A DNA stretch of 64,000 nt from Sphingomonas spermidinifaciens (GCF_002351485.1 NZ_NWMW01000001.1:992001-1056000); one strand, 5' to 3'. Counted from the first letter of the stretch, positions 25,006 to 35,806 are shown. The notes: generated by a model from the letters alone, not told the origin. Program-made: numbers and translations.

Positions 25006-27326
25006 TTGGCGGGCAGCCGCGAGACCTTCTGCCCCGCCTCGCTCTGGAAGGTGAACGCCGACAGCCCGCCCTTGCCGAGCGTGTTGACCAAGGCCTGCGC
25101 CTCGCTGCCGCTGGCGAAGGGGCCGGTCAGCAGCCGGTTGGTGAAGCGCAGCGGCGTCGTCCAGGCCTGTTTGCCCTTGAGCGCCGGCGACTTGGCGACG
25201 AGCGCGTTCCACGCCTTGGGCAGGTCGGCCACGTTGGCTCCGCCCGCGACCTGCACCCACCAGCGCGCGGGCTCGGCGGGCTTCTTGGGCTCAGGTTTCT
25301 TGGGCTCGGGCTTTTTGCCCTCGTCCTTCTTCGCCGCGGCCTTTTTCGCGTCAGCGGGCTTGACCTCCGGCTTGCGGAGCTCGGCCCTCGCGACGGCGAT
25401 TGGCGTCGGGGGTTTCTTGGGCTCAGGCTTTGGCGCCGGCGCTGGCGCTGGCTTTGCGGCGACCGGGGCGGGCGCGGGCTCTACGGGCGGCGGTGCGGTG
25501 ACGCCGAGTTCGGCCGCCGGCACCGCGATGTTGCGGACGATCATCGCCAACACATCGTCCTCGCCGCCGATGCGTCGGGTCGGGGCCACGGGCCGTGGGC
25601 GCTCGGCGGCTCCGGTGGAAAAGCCCGGTGCCGTCGCGGCACTGGCGGTCAGCGCGGGCGCCGTCGCGCCTGTCGAAGGTTCAGGGGCGCGCGGCGGCAC
25701 GCTCGCGCCGGCAAGTGGCAAGGTTCCAACCGACGCCGCGGTCTCACCAGCCGCGACGCTGCTCGTCCCGCGTCCCTCGACGGCCGCCACACCAACACTG
25801 CTTGTGGGGCCGGCGACCGACGCGGCAACCGTGCTTTCTGCAGGCGGCGTGGCTGGTGTCACCATCGCGACGCCAGCCGGACGCTCCGCGCCCGTTACCG
25901 GCGGCGAGGGCGCCACTGACGCAACACCAGCGGCCGTGACGGTCGAGGCTGGCGAGCCACCGGTGCCGAACGCCGGGGCGGCGAGCGACGTCCCGCCTGC
26001 ACCGACAGCACCTGGCCCTGTGGCAAGGCTTGCCGCGGGGCTCCCCGATTGCGCCGCGCCGCCGCCAGGCGCGCGCAGGCTGCTGATCGGTGCGCCCGTC
26101 GCCGCTGACGCCGCCGCAGCGCTGGTCGCTGCCGTTGCGGATGCTGCGGATCCGCTCGCAGCCGACGTTAAGGAAGAACGGCCAGGCGCGGCGGCCGCCA
26201 CCGAAGACGACGCCGGCAACGAACCGCCGACCGGCGACGTCGTGCCGGTCGTGGCGGCGGGTGCAGACCGGGTCGTACCCGGCGGCGCCGGTCGCGAGGC
26301 AGCGGCGGTCTGCACGCGGCTGGGCCGGCGGCCGTAGCGCTCGGCGTTCAGCGCCTCACGCTCGGCGCGGCGCTCGGCCGCGCGGCGTTGCCGGGCCCGC
26401 GCACGAGTGTCGGCGGCGGACTCGTCGCGTGTCGCGGCCGCGCCTACGCCTTGCGCAGGGGTGGTCGTAGGCACCGCAGGGCTCAGCGACGCGACCTGCA
26501 CCGGCGCGCGCTGCGGCAGCGCCGGTGCAGGCGGCGCGAGGCCGGCATCGGCAAGCCGTGCGGGAGTCCGCGTGAATTCACCCAGATGTGCGGCAAAGGC
26601 GCGGTCGGCCGGATCGCGAATCTCCGACAGACGGCGGAACAGCGGCTGATAGGCGGTCGCGAAGCCCGGCATCATCGTGGCGGTGACGCGCCCCGCGCCT
26701 GCGGTGTCGCCCGCCAGCGCCATGACCAGCGCGCGGGTCCGCCACGAAGCGCGATCCTGCTGGCGCAGCAACGGGTCGAGCACCTGTTCGGCCCCCGGCT
26801 GGTCGCCCGAGATGGCGAGCGAGATCGCCAGCCGCCGCCGCACCTCGGCCTCGTCGCCCGTCGCCAGCGCGCGACGATATTCGGCCTGTGCGTGGGCCTG
26901 ATCGCCAACGAGGTCATAGGCCAGCCCGCGATCGTCGGCATAGCCGGCGGGCGACAGGCCGCCGCGCTCGGCGTCGGCGAAGCGGCGCAGTGCCTCGCCC
27001 GGCCGGCCCATCCGCACCAACGCCCGCCCGCGCGCGGCGGCGATGCGCGGATCGGTCGGCCGAACCTTCTCGGCGCGCGCGAGGAACTGCAGCGCCGCAG
27101 GGGCATCGTCGAGCAGCGCGCTCGCCTCGCCCGCGGCGATCAACGCCTCGACATCCTGTGGCGCACGGCCGAGCGTCCGCATCGCCGCGGCGAGCTTGTC
27201 GGCGGTCGGTGTCGGCTGCGGGACATAGCCGGGCGCGGCGGGCAGGGCCTGCTGTGCAACAGCAGCGGGGGTGACGAGCACCAGCAACGCGGCGCCGCCA
27301 AGCCACAGGGCGGTATGACGAGTCAT
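25002..27326 (-). CDS. TPR/SPOR domain envelope protein
   Basis: Exported 774-aa protein. Signal peptide about 1-25; residues 40-270 form TPR-like helical repeats ([30 protein letters not shown] and following); a very long Ala/Ser/Thr/Pro/Gly-rich disordered linker (about 290-680) with [12 protein letters not shown] Lys/Pro runs; and a C-terminal SPOR domain starting [14 protein letters not shown] domains bind denuded septal peptidoglycan, so a division-site role is likely, and it lies directly after ftsZ. Start uncertain: ATG 27326 gives a clean signal peptide, ATG 27347 adds seven residues; neither has a strong ribosome site. The dgt gene follows by a 4-nt overlap. Confidence 0.87.
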   Translation of the reverse strand: MTRHTALWLGGAALLVLVTPAAVAQQALPAAPGYVPQPTPTADKLAAAMRTLGRAPQDVEALIAAGEASALLDDAPAALQFLARAEKVRPTDPRIAAARGRALVRMGRPGEALRRFADAERGGLSPAGYADDRGLAYDLVGDQAHAQAEYRRALATGDEAEVRRRLAISLAISGDQPGAEQVLDPLLRQQDRASWRTRALVMALAGDTAGAGRVTATMMPGFATAYQPLFRRLSEIRDPADRAFAAHLGEFTRTPARLADAGLAPPAPALPQRAPVQVASLSPAVPTTTPAQGVGAAATRDESAADTRARARQRRAAERRAEREALNAERYGRRPSRVQTAAASRPAPPGTTRSAPAATTGTTSPVGGSLPASSSVAAAAPGRSSLTSAASGSAASATAATSAAAASAATGAPISSLRAPGGGAAQSGSPAASLATGPGAVGAGGTSLAAPAFGTGGSPASTVTAAGVASVAPSPPVTGAERPAGVAMVTPATPPAESTVAASVAGPTSSVGVAAVEGRGTSSVAAGETAASVGTLPLAGASVPPRAPEPSTGATAPALTASAATAPGFSTGAAERPRPVAPTRRIGGEDDVLAMIVRNIAVPAAELGVTAPPPVEPAPAPVAAKPAPAPAPKPEPKKPPTPIAVARAELRKPEVKPADAKKAAAKKDEGKKPEPKKPEPKKPAEPARWWVQVAGGANVADLPKAWNALVAKSPALKGKQAWTTPLRFTNRLLTGPFASGSEAQALVNTLGKGGLSAFTFQSEAGQKVSRLPAK

Positions 27327-27395
27327 GCTTGGGAACGCCGTTACCATGCCGCGGCTGAACCGCGACTGTCGAAACGCGGCAACGGCGACAAGGCG

Positions 27396-27424
27396 ATGCC
27401 GCCCGGCGACGAACCGGGCGGCAT
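27396..27424 (-). terminator. Hairpin downstream of ftsZ
   Basis: Perfect 11-bp stem (ATGCCGCCCGG with CCGGGCGGCAT), 7-nt loop, 9 nt after the ftsZ stop. It lacks a T-run, so it may be a Rho-independent terminator of weak type or an mRNA 3' stabiliser that closes the dcw transcript. Confidence 0.6.
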
Positions 27425-27432
27425 GGCCTCGT

Positions 27433-28845
27433 TTACTGGTTGTTCTGGCGGTGAAGGAAGCGCGGGATGTCGAGCGGGTCCTTGTCCCCCTCGCCCCGGG
27501 CGATTCCACGACCCGCAGCCGACATGCGCTCGAACAGCGTGCCACCCGGACGCGGGGCGGCGGGCGCCGCCTCGGCTTCGGGCTCCTCGGCGCCGGTCAG
27601 CCAGCGCCGGCGCGGCGCCTCGGCGTCAGCGGGCTGGGGTGCGGTTTCGCCCCCCTCGCTCGGCAGCGTCGATTCGGCACCGAGCACCAGTTCGTCGCTG
27701 TCCTCGGCGGGCGTCGGCGCGGGATCTGCCACGGCAACAGGCTCGGCTGCGGCGGGGGCCACCTCCTCGCTGAAGCCGGGCTGCGGCGCGGGCGTCGCGG
27801 GCGTGCGCTTGGGCGCCGAGAAGCTGAAGCTTCGCGTCGTTTCCGCCGCCGTGGGCGCGGGGGTGGGCAGTGCGCCCGAGTCCGCCTCGATCCCGGTGGC
27901 AACGACCGACACGCGGATGCGGCCCTCGAGTTCGGGATTGAAGGCCGATCCCCAGATGATGTTGGCGTCGGGATCGACCAGCTCGCGGATATGATTCGCG
28001 GCCTCGTCGACCTCCAGCAGGCGCATGTCGTCGCCGCCGGTGATCGACACGATGACGCCCTTGGCGCCCTTCATGCTGACGCCGTCGAGCAGCGGATTGG
28101 CGATCGCCTTCTGCGCCGCCTCGATCGCGCGGCTGTCGCCCTCGGCCTCGCCGGTGCCCATCATCGCCTTGCCCATCTCCTGCATCACCGACCGGACGTC
28201 GGCGAAGTCGAGGTTGATGAGGCCAGGCATGACCATCAGGTCGGTGATGCCGCGAACGCCCTGCTGCAGCACCTCGTCGGCCATCTCGAAAGCCTGCTTG
28301 AACGTGGTGTTCGCGTTGGCGATCAGGAACAGGTTCTGGTTCGGGATAACGATCAGCGTGTCGACGTACTTCTGAAGCTCGTCGATGCCCGCCTCGGCGC
28401 TGGCCGAGCGGCGCTTGCCCTCGAACGCGAAGGGCTTGGTGACGACACCGACGGTCAGGATGCCCATGTCACGCGCGGCCTTGGCGATGACAGGCGCAGC
28501 GCCCGTGCCCGTACCGCCGCCCATGCCGGCCGCGAGGAAGCACATATGGCTGCCCTCGAGCGACTTCTGGACCTGCTCGATCGTCTCCTCGGCAGCGGCA
28601 CGCCCGATCTCGGGCCGGCTGCCGGCGCCCAGCCCTTGCGTGATCTTCGCGCCCAGCTGGATGCGTGCCGGCGCGACCGACTGCTTCAGCGCCTGCGCGT
28701 CGGTGTTGGCGACGACGAACTCGACCCCCTGCACTTCGGCCCGGATCATGTTGGCGATCGCGTTGCCGCCGGCGCCCCCGACGCCGATGACGGTGATGCG
28801 CGGCGTCAGCTCGTCGACGTCGGGCGGCAGAAAATCGATACCCAT
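27433..28845 (-). CDS. ftsZ: Cell division GTPase FtsZ
   Basis: Tubulin-like GTPase that forms the cytokinetic ring; 470 aa. Seen: [12 protein letters not shown] (about 19-30), the tubulin signature GGGTGTG (about 109-115), the T7 loop region [17 protein letters not shown], a C-terminal variable linker of about 130 residues rich in Ala/Pro/Glu, and the conserved tail [12 protein letters not shown] that binds FtsA and other partners. Start ATG has GGGGAG seven bases upstream. The 112-nt gap before it, unusual in this tightly packed cluster, holds a TTGACG hexamer and may contain an additional ftsZ promoter. Confidence 0.98.
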   Translation of the reverse strand: MGIDFLPPDVDELTPRITVIGVGGAGGNAIANMIRAEVQGVEFVVANTDAQALKQSVAPARIQLGAKITQGLGAGSRPEIGRAAAEETIEQVQKSLEGSHMCFLAAGMGGGTGTGAAPVIAKAARDMGILTVGVVTKPFAFEGKRRSASAEAGIDELQKYVDTLIVIPNQNLFLIANANTTFKQAFEMADEVLQQGVRGITDLMVMPGLINLDFADVRSVMQEMGKAMMGTGEAEGDSRAIEAAQKAIANPLLDGVSMKGAKGVIVSITGGDDMRLLEVDEAANHIRELVDPDANIIWGSAFNPELEGRIRVSVVATGIEADSGALPTPAPTAAETTRSFSFSAPKRTPATPAPQPGFSEEVAPAAAEPVAVADPAPTPAEDSDELVLGAESTLPSEGGETAPQPADAEAPRRRWLTGAEEPEAEAAPAAPRPGGTLFERMSAAGRGIARGEGDKDPLDIPRFLHRQNNQ

Positions 28846-28957
28846 GTGCTTCTCCCCAGTGCCCCCAGATTACACGCGGGCGCCTGATACTCCCGCCCGT
28901 TCTGCACCATTGCTCTGACCGATCCTAGCGTCAAAAATGGGTGCAAGTCGCAAAATC

Positions 28958-30217
28958 TTAATAATTCGACCGAAACGCCGCCAGCAGCCGCTTGACCATC
29001 GCCCCCATCGTCGGCCGCACGACCAGCTGATGCTGCGGTTCCATGCCGCGCAGATCGACCGGATCGGCCGCCGCGAACATGGCGAGGCCGGCCAGCGTCG
29101 AGAAGGCCGGCCCCGAATGCGCCTCGGGTAGGGCAGACAGCCCGCGCGGACGGCCAACGCGGACGGTGCGGCCGAGCGCCTGCTGCGCATAATCGGCGAT
29201 GCCCTTCAGCTCGGCGCCGCCGCCGGTCAGCACGATCTGCCGCCCGACCGGATCGTCGAAGTTGAGCTTCTTCAATTCGCGCTGCACCTCCTGCATCAGC
29301 CGGTCGAGGCGCAGGCGGATCGTCGCGATCAGCTGTGCCTTGGTGATGCGGCTCCCCTCCTCGCCCTGCTCGGCGCTGATCGGGGCGATGTCGATCATGT
29401 CGTGATTGTCGCGTGGGCTCATGTTCGCCGAGCCGTGGAAGCACTTGATCCGCTCGGCCTGCGCGCGGCGGGTACCGAAGGCGCTGGCGATGTCATCGGT
29501 CACGTCCGCCGCGCCCATCCCGATCGAGGCGAGGCCCGTCAGCACGCCGTGCTGGAACACCGACACGTTGGTCACGCCCGCGCCGATCTCGACCAGCGCG
29601 ACGCCCAGGTCGCGCTCCTCCTCGCTCAGCACGGCAAGGCCCGTGGCGACCGGCGCGGCGACGATCGACTTGACGTCGAGATGCGCGGAGCGGACGCACA
29701 GGTCGAGGTTCCGCACCGGCGAGCCGTCGGTCGCGACGACGTGAATCTCGACGCCCAGCCGGTCGGCATGCATCCCGATGGGCTTGGGCGTGCCGGTCAG
29801 CCCGTCGAGCGTGTAGCGCGTCGGCTGTGCATGCAGCACCATCCGCCCCTGCGGGTCGAGCGCCTCGCCCGCGGCCTTCAGGAGCGCGTCGATATCGCCC
29901 TGTTCGACGCGGTGGCCGCCCAGATCGACCTCGAGCTTCACGATATCGCTGACCAGTCCGCCGGCGGAGAAGGCGACCCACACGTCCTCGATCGACACCC
30001 CGGCAATCCGCTCGGCCTGCTCCACCGCCTCGCGCACCGCGACTTCGGTCGCGGCCATGTCTGCGATATAGCCGCGCCGCACGCCCCGGCTCTCGCGCTG
30101 GCCGGTGCCGAGCACCACCAGCTCGCCGCCGTCACCCTTTTGCGCGATCAGCGCCGAGACCTTCGACGATCCGATGTCGAGTACGGTGAGAAGTCCGTCC
30201 GCTACCTGCTTCGCCAT
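28958..30217 (-). CDS. ftsA: Cell division actin homologue FtsA
   Basis: Actin-like ATPase of 419 aa that tethers FtsZ to the membrane. Phosphate-1 loop LLTVLDIGSSKVSALIA at the N-terminus, SHS2/1C domain (GYIADM to HAQPTRYTLDG), phosphate-2 region ALVEIGAGVTNVSVF, adenosine motif QIVLTGGGAELKGIA, and a C-terminal amphipathic stretch MGAMVKRLLAAFRSNY expected to bind membrane. It follows ftsQ by 27 nt and precedes ftsZ. Confidence 0.97.
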   Translation of the reverse strand: MAKQVADGLLTVLDIGSSKVSALIAQKGDGGELVVLGTGQRESRGVRRGYIADMAATEVAVREAVEQAERIAGVSIEDVWVAFSAGGLVSDIVKLEVDLGGHRVEQGDIDALLKAAGEALDPQGRMVLHAQPTRYTLDGLTGTPKPIGMHADRLGVEIHVVATDGSPVRNLDLCVRSAHLDVKSIVAAPVATGLAVLSEEERDLGVALVEIGAGVTNVSVFQHGVLTGLASIGMGAADVTDDIASAFGTRRAQAERIKCFHGSANMSPRDNHDMIDIAPISAEQGEEGSRITKAQLIATIRLRLDRLMQEVQRELKKLNFDDPVGRQIVLTGGGAELKGIADYAQQALGRTVRVGRPRGLSALPEAHSGPAFSTLAGLAMFAAADPVDLRGMEPQHQLVVRPTMGAMVKRLLAAFRSNY

Positions 30218-30244
30218 GCCCTGTACCCCCCCATTTACCCGCCC

Positions 30245-31195
30245 CTATTCCGCGTCGCGGGGCAGCGACTTGTCGGCTTCCGCTTGCACCTTCGCATCGG
30301 GATCGACCGCGGTCGTCCGTTCGAGCCCACTGGCCTTTCGCATCACCAGGTTCTTTGGGATGCGCAGGTCAAAGCGGACATACGGCCCGCCGAGCAGCCG
30401 GTCGCGGCCGTCGAGCTCTGCGAACTTGACGAGCGCTGCCTGGGCGACCGGCTCCTCCTCGGGAAGCAACAGCGTCTCGCCCGACACGAACTGCAGATCC
30501 CAGCGCCGGCCACCGACCCAGGTCGCGGCGCGCACCATCGGCTTGAGCGCCGGTGCGGCGTCGATCAGTCGCTCGAAGGCGGGCGCCTGCGCATTCGCGC
30601 CCTCGCCGACCAACAGTGGCAGGTGCGGCACCGCGTCGGCACGAATGGGTTCGAGCAACGTGCCCCCCTCGTCGATCAGCATCAGCTGGCCGTTGTTCTG
30701 CCAGACCGCGGCGGGGGTGCGCTCTACCACGTCGATGACGATCGTGTCGGGCAGCCGCCGCGAGACGCGCGCATCGGCGATCCAGCCATAACGGAGCAGC
30801 CGCTCCCGCACCTCGTCCAGGTCGACCAGCGCCATCGCCCGCGACTGCTGGTCGAGCGCCACCGAATAGACCGCCATCCGGTCCATGCGCTTGAGGCCCG
30901 TCACCTCGACCTGCTCGACACGCAGGCCCGCACGACCCATACCCTCGGCGATCGCGGTGCCGATCATGCCGGGCACGCCGAAGAAAGTGGCGACGCCGAT
31001 CGCCGCCCCGCCCGCCGCGAGGGTGAAGGTCCAGCCGAAGACTCGGCGCAGCGTCGCTTCCGACACCGGCACCGACGCGATGATCCGGTCGAGCAGCCCC
31101 GCGCGCGGCTTGCGCCCGCCGGGCTTGCGGGCGCCCGGCTTGCGCTGGGGTCCGGGTCGGCGCTGGGCGGTGCGGCGCTGGTCCATCCGGCTCAT
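30245..31195 (-). CDS. ftsQ: Divisome protein FtsQ
   Basis: Bitopic inner-membrane division protein of 316 aa. A long basic cytoplasmic N-terminus (about 1-50, many Arg/Lys/Pro), one membrane span (about 54-76, FGWTFTLAAGGAAIGVATFF), POTRA domain beginning VEQVEVTGLKRMDRMAVYSV, then the beta domain with VVERTPAAVWQ. The extended Arg/Pro tail is typical of alphaproteobacterial FtsQ. Its ATG overlaps the ddl stop by 4 nt. Confidence 0.95.
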   Translation of the reverse strand: MSRMDQRRTAQRRPGPQRKPGARKPGGRKPRAGLLDRIIASVPVSEATLRRVFGWTFTLAAGGAAIGVATFFGVPGMIGTAIAEGMGRAGLRVEQVEVTGLKRMDRMAVYSVALDQQSRAMALVDLDEVRERLLRYGWIADARVSRRLPDTIVIDVVERTPAAVWQNNGQLMLIDEGGTLLEPIRADAVPHLPLLVGEGANAQAPAFERLIDAAPALKPMVRAATWVGGRRWDLQFVSGETLLLPEEEPVAQAALVKFAELDGRDRLLGGPYVRFDLRIPKNLVMRKASGLERTTAVDPDAKVQAEADKSLPRDAE

Positions 31196-32124
31196 GCTTC
31201 GGCGTCCTTCATCGCTTCGTCAACGATCGCCTGGACGAGCTCGGCATAGCTCATGCCCCGATGCCGCGCCTGTTCGGGCACGAGGCTCAAGGGCGTCATC
31301 CCGGGCTGAGTGTTGACCTCGAGCAGGAACAGTCCGGCGACGCCGCGCTCGTCGTCCCAGCGGAAGTCGGAGCGCGAGGCGCCCTTGCAGCCGAGCAGCC
31401 GATGGGCCTCGACCGCGATCGCCTCGCACGCCTGAGCGACGTCGTCGGGGATGGCGGCGGGACAGACATGTTCGGTCAGGCCGTCGGTATATTTGGATTC
31501 GTAATCGTAGAAGCCAGTCTTGGGCTTGAGTTCGGTGACGCCCATCGCCGTCTGCCCGAGCACCGCCGTCGTCAGCTCGCGCCCGCGGATAAAGGGTTCG
31601 GCCAGCAGCTCGTCGAACTCGGCCCACGGACCCTGGCTGTCGCGGGCGATCGGGTTGCCGTAATTGCTCTCGTCGGTGACGATCGCGACGCCGACCGAGG
31701 ACCCCTCATTGACGGGTTTCAGCACATAGGGGCGCGGCAACGGGTCGCGCTCGTACAGCTCCTCGCTGCGAACCATCCGGCCGCCGGGCATGGGGATGCC
31801 GTGCGGCACCAGCGCCTGCTTGGTCAGCTGCTTGTCGATCGCGATGACCGAGGTGGCGAGACCCGAATGCGTGTAGCGCAGCCCCATCAGGTCGAGCATC
31901 CCCTGCACGCTGCCGTCCTCACCCGGTGTGCCGTGCAGCGCGTTGAAGACGAGATCGGGCTTCGCCTCGGACAGCCGGAGCGCGATGTCGCGACCCATGT
32001 CGATGCGCGTGACGCGGTGGCCGAGGCTTTCGAGCGCGTCGGCGACGCCCGCGCCGCTCATCAACGACACCTCGCGCTCGGCCGACCAGCCGCCCATGAG
32101 CACGGCGATGTGGAGGGGCGTCAT
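31192..32124 (-). CDS. ddl: D-alanine--D-alanine ligase
   Basis: ATP-grasp enzyme of 310 aa making D-Ala-D-Ala for the peptidoglycan stem. Motifs: VLMGGWSAEREVSLMSG at the N-terminus, FNALHGTPGEDGSVQG, YVLKPVNEGSSVGV, and the metal-binding LLEVNTQPGMTPLSLVP. GGGAGG precedes the start. A 40-nt gap separates it from murB; it overlaps ftsQ by 4 nt. Confidence 0.97.
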   Translation of the reverse strand: MTPLHIAVLMGGWSAEREVSLMSGAGVADALESLGHRVTRIDMGRDIALRLSEAKPDLVFNALHGTPGEDGSVQGMLDLMGLRYTHSGLATSVIAIDKQLTKQALVPHGIPMPGGRMVRSEELYERDPLPRPYVLKPVNEGSSVGVAIVTDESNYGNPIARDSQGPWAEFDELLAEPFIRGRELTTAVLGQTAMGVTELKPKTGFYDYESKYTDGLTEHVCPAAIPDDVAQACEAIAVEAHRLLGCKGASRSDFRWDDERGVAGLFLLEVNTQPGMTPLSLVPEQARHRGMSYAELVQAIVDEAMKDAEA

Positions 32125-32164
32125 GAATTCCCTCCCGGCACGGGGAGGATAACAAGCACCGCAC

Positions 32165-33070
32165 TCACCGCGTCACCCCCACCCGCTGAATCTCCCACTC
32201 CAACTCGACTCCGCTCTTCGACTTCACCCGCTTGCGCACCTCTTCCCCCAGCGCCTCGATCTCGGCGCTCGTGGCGGTGCCGGTGTTGATGAGGAAGTTG
32301 GTGTGCTTCTCCGACACCTGCGCGCCGCCCAGCGTCAGGCCACGGCAGCCCGCGGCATCGACCAGCGCCCAGGCCTTCTCGCCCGGCGGATTCCTGAAGG
32401 TGGAGCCGCCGGTCTTGGTGCGCAGCGGCTGCGACGCCTCGCGCGCGGCGGCGATGCGGTCCATTTCGGCCTGGATCGCCGCGGGTTCGGCGGGCTGGCC
32501 GCGGAAGGTCGCCGAAACGACGACCGCGCCATCAGGCAGATTGCTGTGGCGATAGGTGTAGCCGAGATCGGCGTTCGAAAGCGTCACCCGCTCGCCCGAG
32601 CGGAGCACCACCTCGGCCTCGACCAGCACGTCCTTCACTTCGCGTCCGTACGCGCCGCCGTTCATGCGGACGAAGCCGCCGACGGTGCCGGGGATCGAGC
32701 GCAGGAACTCCACCCCGCCGATGCCGGCGTCGCGCGCGGTCGAGGAAACGAGGATGCCGCTCGCCCCGCCGCCGCACTTGAGCGTCGTCGCATCGAGCCG
32801 CTCCACCACCGCGAACGGCTTGCCCAGCCGCACGACGACGCCCGGCACGCCGCCGTCGCGGACGATCAGGTTCGAGCCGAGGCCGAGCGGCATTACCGGC
32901 ACCGCCGGATCGAGCGCGGCGAGGAAGGCCGACAGGTCCTCGACATCGGCGGGTTCGAACAGCCATTCCGCCGCGCCGCCCGCCTTGAACCAGACGAGCG
33001 GGGCAAGCGGCGCGCCGGCGGTCAGCCGGCCGCGCACCGCGGGTAGCGGCAGGACGAGCGTCGTCGTCAC
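32165..33070 (-). CDS. murB: UDP-N-acetylenolpyruvoylglucosamine reductase MurB
   Basis: FAD enzyme of 301 aa reducing UDP-GlcNAc-enolpyruvate to UDP-MurNAc. Seen: FKAGGAAEWLFEPADVEDL, LGLGSNLIVRDGG for FAD, FLRSIPGTVGGFVRMNGGAYG, and KTGGSTFRNPPGEKAWALVDAAGCRG. Type II pattern (lacks the extra loop of the E. coli enzyme). Start is GTG 33070, sharing GTGA with the stop of the preceding small gene; a frame extension upstream runs through that gene and is rejected. Confidence 0.96.
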   Translation of the reverse strand: MTTTLVLPLPAVRGRLTAGAPLAPLVWFKAGGAAEWLFEPADVEDLSAFLAALDPAVPVMPLGLGSNLIVRDGGVPGVVVRLGKPFAVVERLDATTLKCGGGASGILVSSTARDAGIGGVEFLRSIPGTVGGFVRMNGGAYGREVKDVLVEAEVVLRSGERVTLSNADLGYTYRHSNLPDGAVVVSATFRGQPAEPAAIQAEMDRIAAAREASQPLRTKTGGSTFRNPPGEKAWALVDAAGCRGLTLGGAQVSEKHTNFLINTGTATSAEIEALGEEVRKRVKSKSGVELEWEIQRVGVTR

Positions 33071-33264
33071 CGCTTCCCGCTCCAGAACTGCATCCACGCC
33101 TGCCACGCGGCGAGGTTGGCCTCGGCGGCCTTGGCGGTCGCTTCCTGTGCGGCGATCAACGGCTCGGCCGCCTCGATCGCCTTGCGCCCCGCCTCGACCT
33201 GCGCGCGCTGGGCGCGCAGGATCTCGCGCTGCATCTCGATCGCGGTGGAGAACCAGTCGCTCAT
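33067..33264 (-). CDS. 65-aa Ala/Gln-rich helical protein between murC and murB
   Basis: Small protein starting [20 protein letters not shown] and ending [13 protein letters not shown]. It is almost wholly predicted helix, amphipathic, with heptad-like spacing of Ala/Ile/Leu and a Trp-rich C-terminus; no membrane span or signal. Its ATG overlaps the murC stop (ATGA) and its stop overlaps the murB start (GTGA), which strongly supports translation. I do not recognise a family. Position in the dcw cluster suggests a small scaffold or regulator of precursor synthesis or division, but that is guesswork. Confidence 0.78.
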   Translation of the reverse strand: MSDWFSTAIEMQREILRAQRAQVEAGRKAIEAAEPLIAAQEATAKAAEANLAAWQAWMQFWSGKR

Positions 33265-34667
33265 GCGCGCTGCGCCTCGATCGCGCCGGCGAGTCCCGCC
33301 GCCCATTTGGTGATGTCGCCTGCACCCAGGCAGATCACCTGATCGCCCGCGCGCACCTCGCCCGCCAGCGCCGCGGCAAGCGCGTCGGCGCCGCCGATCG
33401 CTTGGGCCGAGCGGTGGCCGCGCTGGCGGATGCGGTCGGCCAGGGCCTCGGCATCCACGCCCTCGACCGGCGCCTCGCCCGCGGCATAGACGGGGGCGAC
33501 ATAGACGATGTCGGCGTCGTTGAACGCCTGTGCGAACTCGTCCATCAGATTGCCGAGCCGGCTGTAACGGTGCGGCTGGACCACGGCGATCACGCGCCCA
33601 TTCCCGCTCTCGCGCGCGCCGGCGAGCACCGCGCGGATCTCGACCGGGTGATGGCCGTAGTCGTCGATGATCGTCGCGCCCGCGACTTCGCCGACGCGGG
33701 TGAAGCGCCGCTTGACGCCGGTGAACGCGCCGAAGCCCTTTTCGATCGTCGCATCGTCGATGCCGAGTTCGAGCGCAACGGCGATCGCCGCCAGCGCGTT
33801 CTGGACGTTGTGCCGGCCGGGCATAGGGAGTTCGATATTCTCGATCGAACGGACCGAGCCGTCGCGGTGCCGAACGATCGCCTCGAACCGGTTGCCGCCC
33901 GGATGCGGCGTCACGTTGACGCCGCGCACATCGGATTGCGCCGAAAAGCCATAGGTGACGATCCGCCGGTCGCGCACGCGCGGAATGATCGCCTGTACCT
34001 CCGGATGGTCGAGGCAGAGGATCGCCGCGCCGTAGAAGGGCACATTCTCGACGAACTCGACAAAGGCGTCCTTCACCCGCTCGAACGAACCGTAATGGTC
34101 GAGATGCTCGGGATCGATGTTGGTGACGATCGCATAGGTGCCGTCGAGGCGCAGGAAGCTCCCGTCGCTCTCGTCGGCCTCGACCACCATCCAGTCGCTC
34201 TCGCCGAGACGCGCGTTCGAGCCGTAGCTGTTGATGATGCCGCCGTTGATGACCGTAGGATCGACGCCGCCGGCATCGAGGATCGCGGCGACCATGCTGG
34301 TCGTCGTCGTCTTGCCGTGGGTGCCCGCGACCGCGATCGTCGACTTGAGGCGCATCAGCTCGGCGAGCATCTCGGCGCGGCGGACGACGGGGATGCGCGC
34401 TGAAAGCGCCGCCTCGACCTCCGGGTTGCCGCGCTGGATCGCGGTCGAGGTGACGACGACCGCCACCCCTTCCACATTCGCCGCGTCATGGCCGATCGTC
34501 ACGGGGATGCCGCGCGCGCGCAGCCCCTCGACCACATAGCCCTCGGCCACGTCGCTGCCCTGCACGCGGTAGCCGAGATTGTGCATCACCTCGGCAATGC
34601 CCGACATGCCGATGCCGCCGATTCCGACGAAGTGGATCGTGCCGATGTCGGTTGCGACGCCCTTCAT
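33261..34667 (-). CDS. murC: UDP-N-acetylmuramate--L-alanine ligase MurC
   Basis: 468-aa Mur ligase adding the first residue, L-Ala, to UDP-MurNAc. Seen: [20 protein letters not shown] (N-terminal Rossmann), [17 protein letters not shown] (ATP loop), [23 protein letters not shown], and [14 protein letters not shown]. Complete for the family. ATGA overlap with murG upstream and with the 65-aa gene downstream. Confidence 0.98.
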   Translation of the reverse strand: MKGVATDIGTIHFVGIGGIGMSGIAEVMHNLGYRVQGSDVAEGYVVEGLRARGIPVTIGHDAANVEGVAVVVTSTAIQRGNPEVEAALSARIPVVRRAEMLAELMRLKSTIAVAGTHGKTTTTSMVAAILDAGGVDPTVINGGIINSYGSNARLGESDWMVVEADESDGSFLRLDGTYAIVTNIDPEHLDHYGSFERVKDAFVEFVENVPFYGAAILCLDHPEVQAIIPRVRDRRIVTYGFSAQSDVRGVNVTPHPGGNRFEAIVRHRDGSVRSIENIELPMPGRHNVQNALAAIAVALELGIDDATIEKGFGAFTGVKRRFTRVGEVAGATIIDDYGHHPVEIRAVLAGARESGNGRVIAVVQPHRYSRLGNLMDEFAQAFNDADIVYVAPVYAAGEAPVEGVDAEALADRIRQRGHRSAQAIGGADALAAALAGEVRAGDQVICLGAGDITKWAAGLAGAIEAQRA

Positions 34668-35806
34668 GCCGGCACCGCCAGCGGACGCGGCGCGTCACGG
34701 TCGAGGAGCGAGGGCGCGTCGATATGCTCGACCAGATCGGCGAGCGCGGCGGCGGCGCGGGGTCGTCCGCACTGCTTCGCGCGCACGGCGGCGTTGGCCA
34801 GGGCCTGGGGTTCGAGGCCGAGCTTCTGCATCTGCTTGGCGAGTTCCTGTGCGGTGAAGGCGCCCTGCGCGATCGTGCGGGCGCCGCCCGCCAGCGTGAT
34901 CTCGCGCGCATTGGCGGTCTGGTGGTCGTCGGTGGCGCTGGGCAGCGGCACGAGGATGGCGGGGCGGCCCGCGGCGGTCAATTCGGCGATGGTCGAGGCG
35001 CCGGCGCGCGCGATCACGACATGCGCCCAGGCCAGCCGCTCGGGCAGGTCGGGCAGATAGGTCGCGATCTCGGCCGGGATGCCATGCTCGGCATAGCGCT
35101 GGCGCACGCCGTCGATATCTTCGGGCCGCGCCTGATGCGTGACCTGAAGCCGGGCGCGGAAATGCGGGGGAAGGAGCGCGAGGCCATCGGGCACCACGTC
35201 GCTCAGAATGCTCGCCCCCTGGCTGCCGCCGGTCACGAGGACGCGGAAGATGCCGTCCTCATCGAGCTCGGGATAGGGCCGGTCGCGCAACTCGAGCACC
35301 GCGTCGCGGACGGGGTTGCCGATCAGATGAACCTTGCGTTCGTGCGCGGGCTTCAGCCGCTCGACCTCGGCATAGCTGGTGGCGATCGCGTCGACACGCC
35401 CCGCGACCAGCCGGTTGACGCGGCCGAGCACGGCGTTCTGCTCATGGACGATCGTCGGGATCTTCAATTTGAACGCCGCCGCGAGCGCCGGGAATGCGGG
35501 ATAGCCGCCAAAGCCGATCACGGCGGCGGGCTTGAAGCTGCGATAGAGTTCGATCGCCATCGACCGGCCGGCGAGCATCTTGCGCCCCGCGCGCAACCAG
35601 CCGAGCGGCCCGCCCGACAGGCGCCCGGCGGGCAGGACATGCGCCTGCACCCCGTCGAACAGACCGGGGAAGCGTACCCCGCGCTCGTCGCTGACCAGCG
35701 CGACGTGATGACCGCGGCGCATCAGTTCGGCCGCCAGCGCGGCGGCGGGGACCATGTGCCCACCGGTACCACCGGCGGCGAGGACGTAATGGCGCGGAAT
35801 GCTCAC
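34664..35806 (-). CDS. murG: UDP-GlcNAc:lipid I transferase MurG
   Basis: Membrane-associated GT28 glycosyltransferase of 380 aa making lipid II. Seen: [17 protein letters not shown] (glycine loop 1), [29 protein letters not shown] (loop 3), and [20 protein letters not shown] for UDP-GlcNAc binding. The start is GTG 35806 because the family begins just before the first glycine loop; the codon overlaps (GTGA) the stop of a 27-codon ORF rather than ftsW, which is absent. Confidence 0.97.
   Translation of the reverse strand: MSIPRHYVLAAGGTGGHMVPAAALAAELMRRGHHVALVSDERGVRFPGLFDGVQAHVLPAGRLSGGPLGWLRAGRKMLAGRSMAIELYRSFKPAAVIGFGGYPAFPALAAAFKLKIPTIVHEQNAVLGRVNRLVAGRVDAIATSYAEVERLKPAHERKVHLIGNPVRDAVLELRDRPYPELDEDGIFRVLVTGGSQGASILSDVVPDGLALLPPHFRARLQVTHQARPEDIDGVRQRYAEHGIPAEIATYLPDLPERLAWAHVVIARAGASTIAELTAAGRPAILVPLPSATDDHQTANAREITLAGGARTIAQGAFTAQELAKQMQKLGLEPQALANAAVRAKQCGRPRAAAALADLVEHIDAPSLLDRDAPRPLAVPA

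Noticed and set aside
25600..26330. Low-complexity Ala/Ser/Thr/Gly stretch as a possible frameshift or pseudogene region
   Set aside because: The frame stays open and connects TPR repeats to an intact SPOR domain; long disordered linkers are normal in such proteins.
29402..31249. Long open frame (615 codons) antisense to ftsA and ftsQ, and similar long antisense frames at 2518-3645, 5287-6753 and 47635-49659
   Set aside because: They mirror well-supported genes, are rich in Arg/Ala/His with no domain motifs, and are expected in very GC-rich DNA where stop codons are rare.
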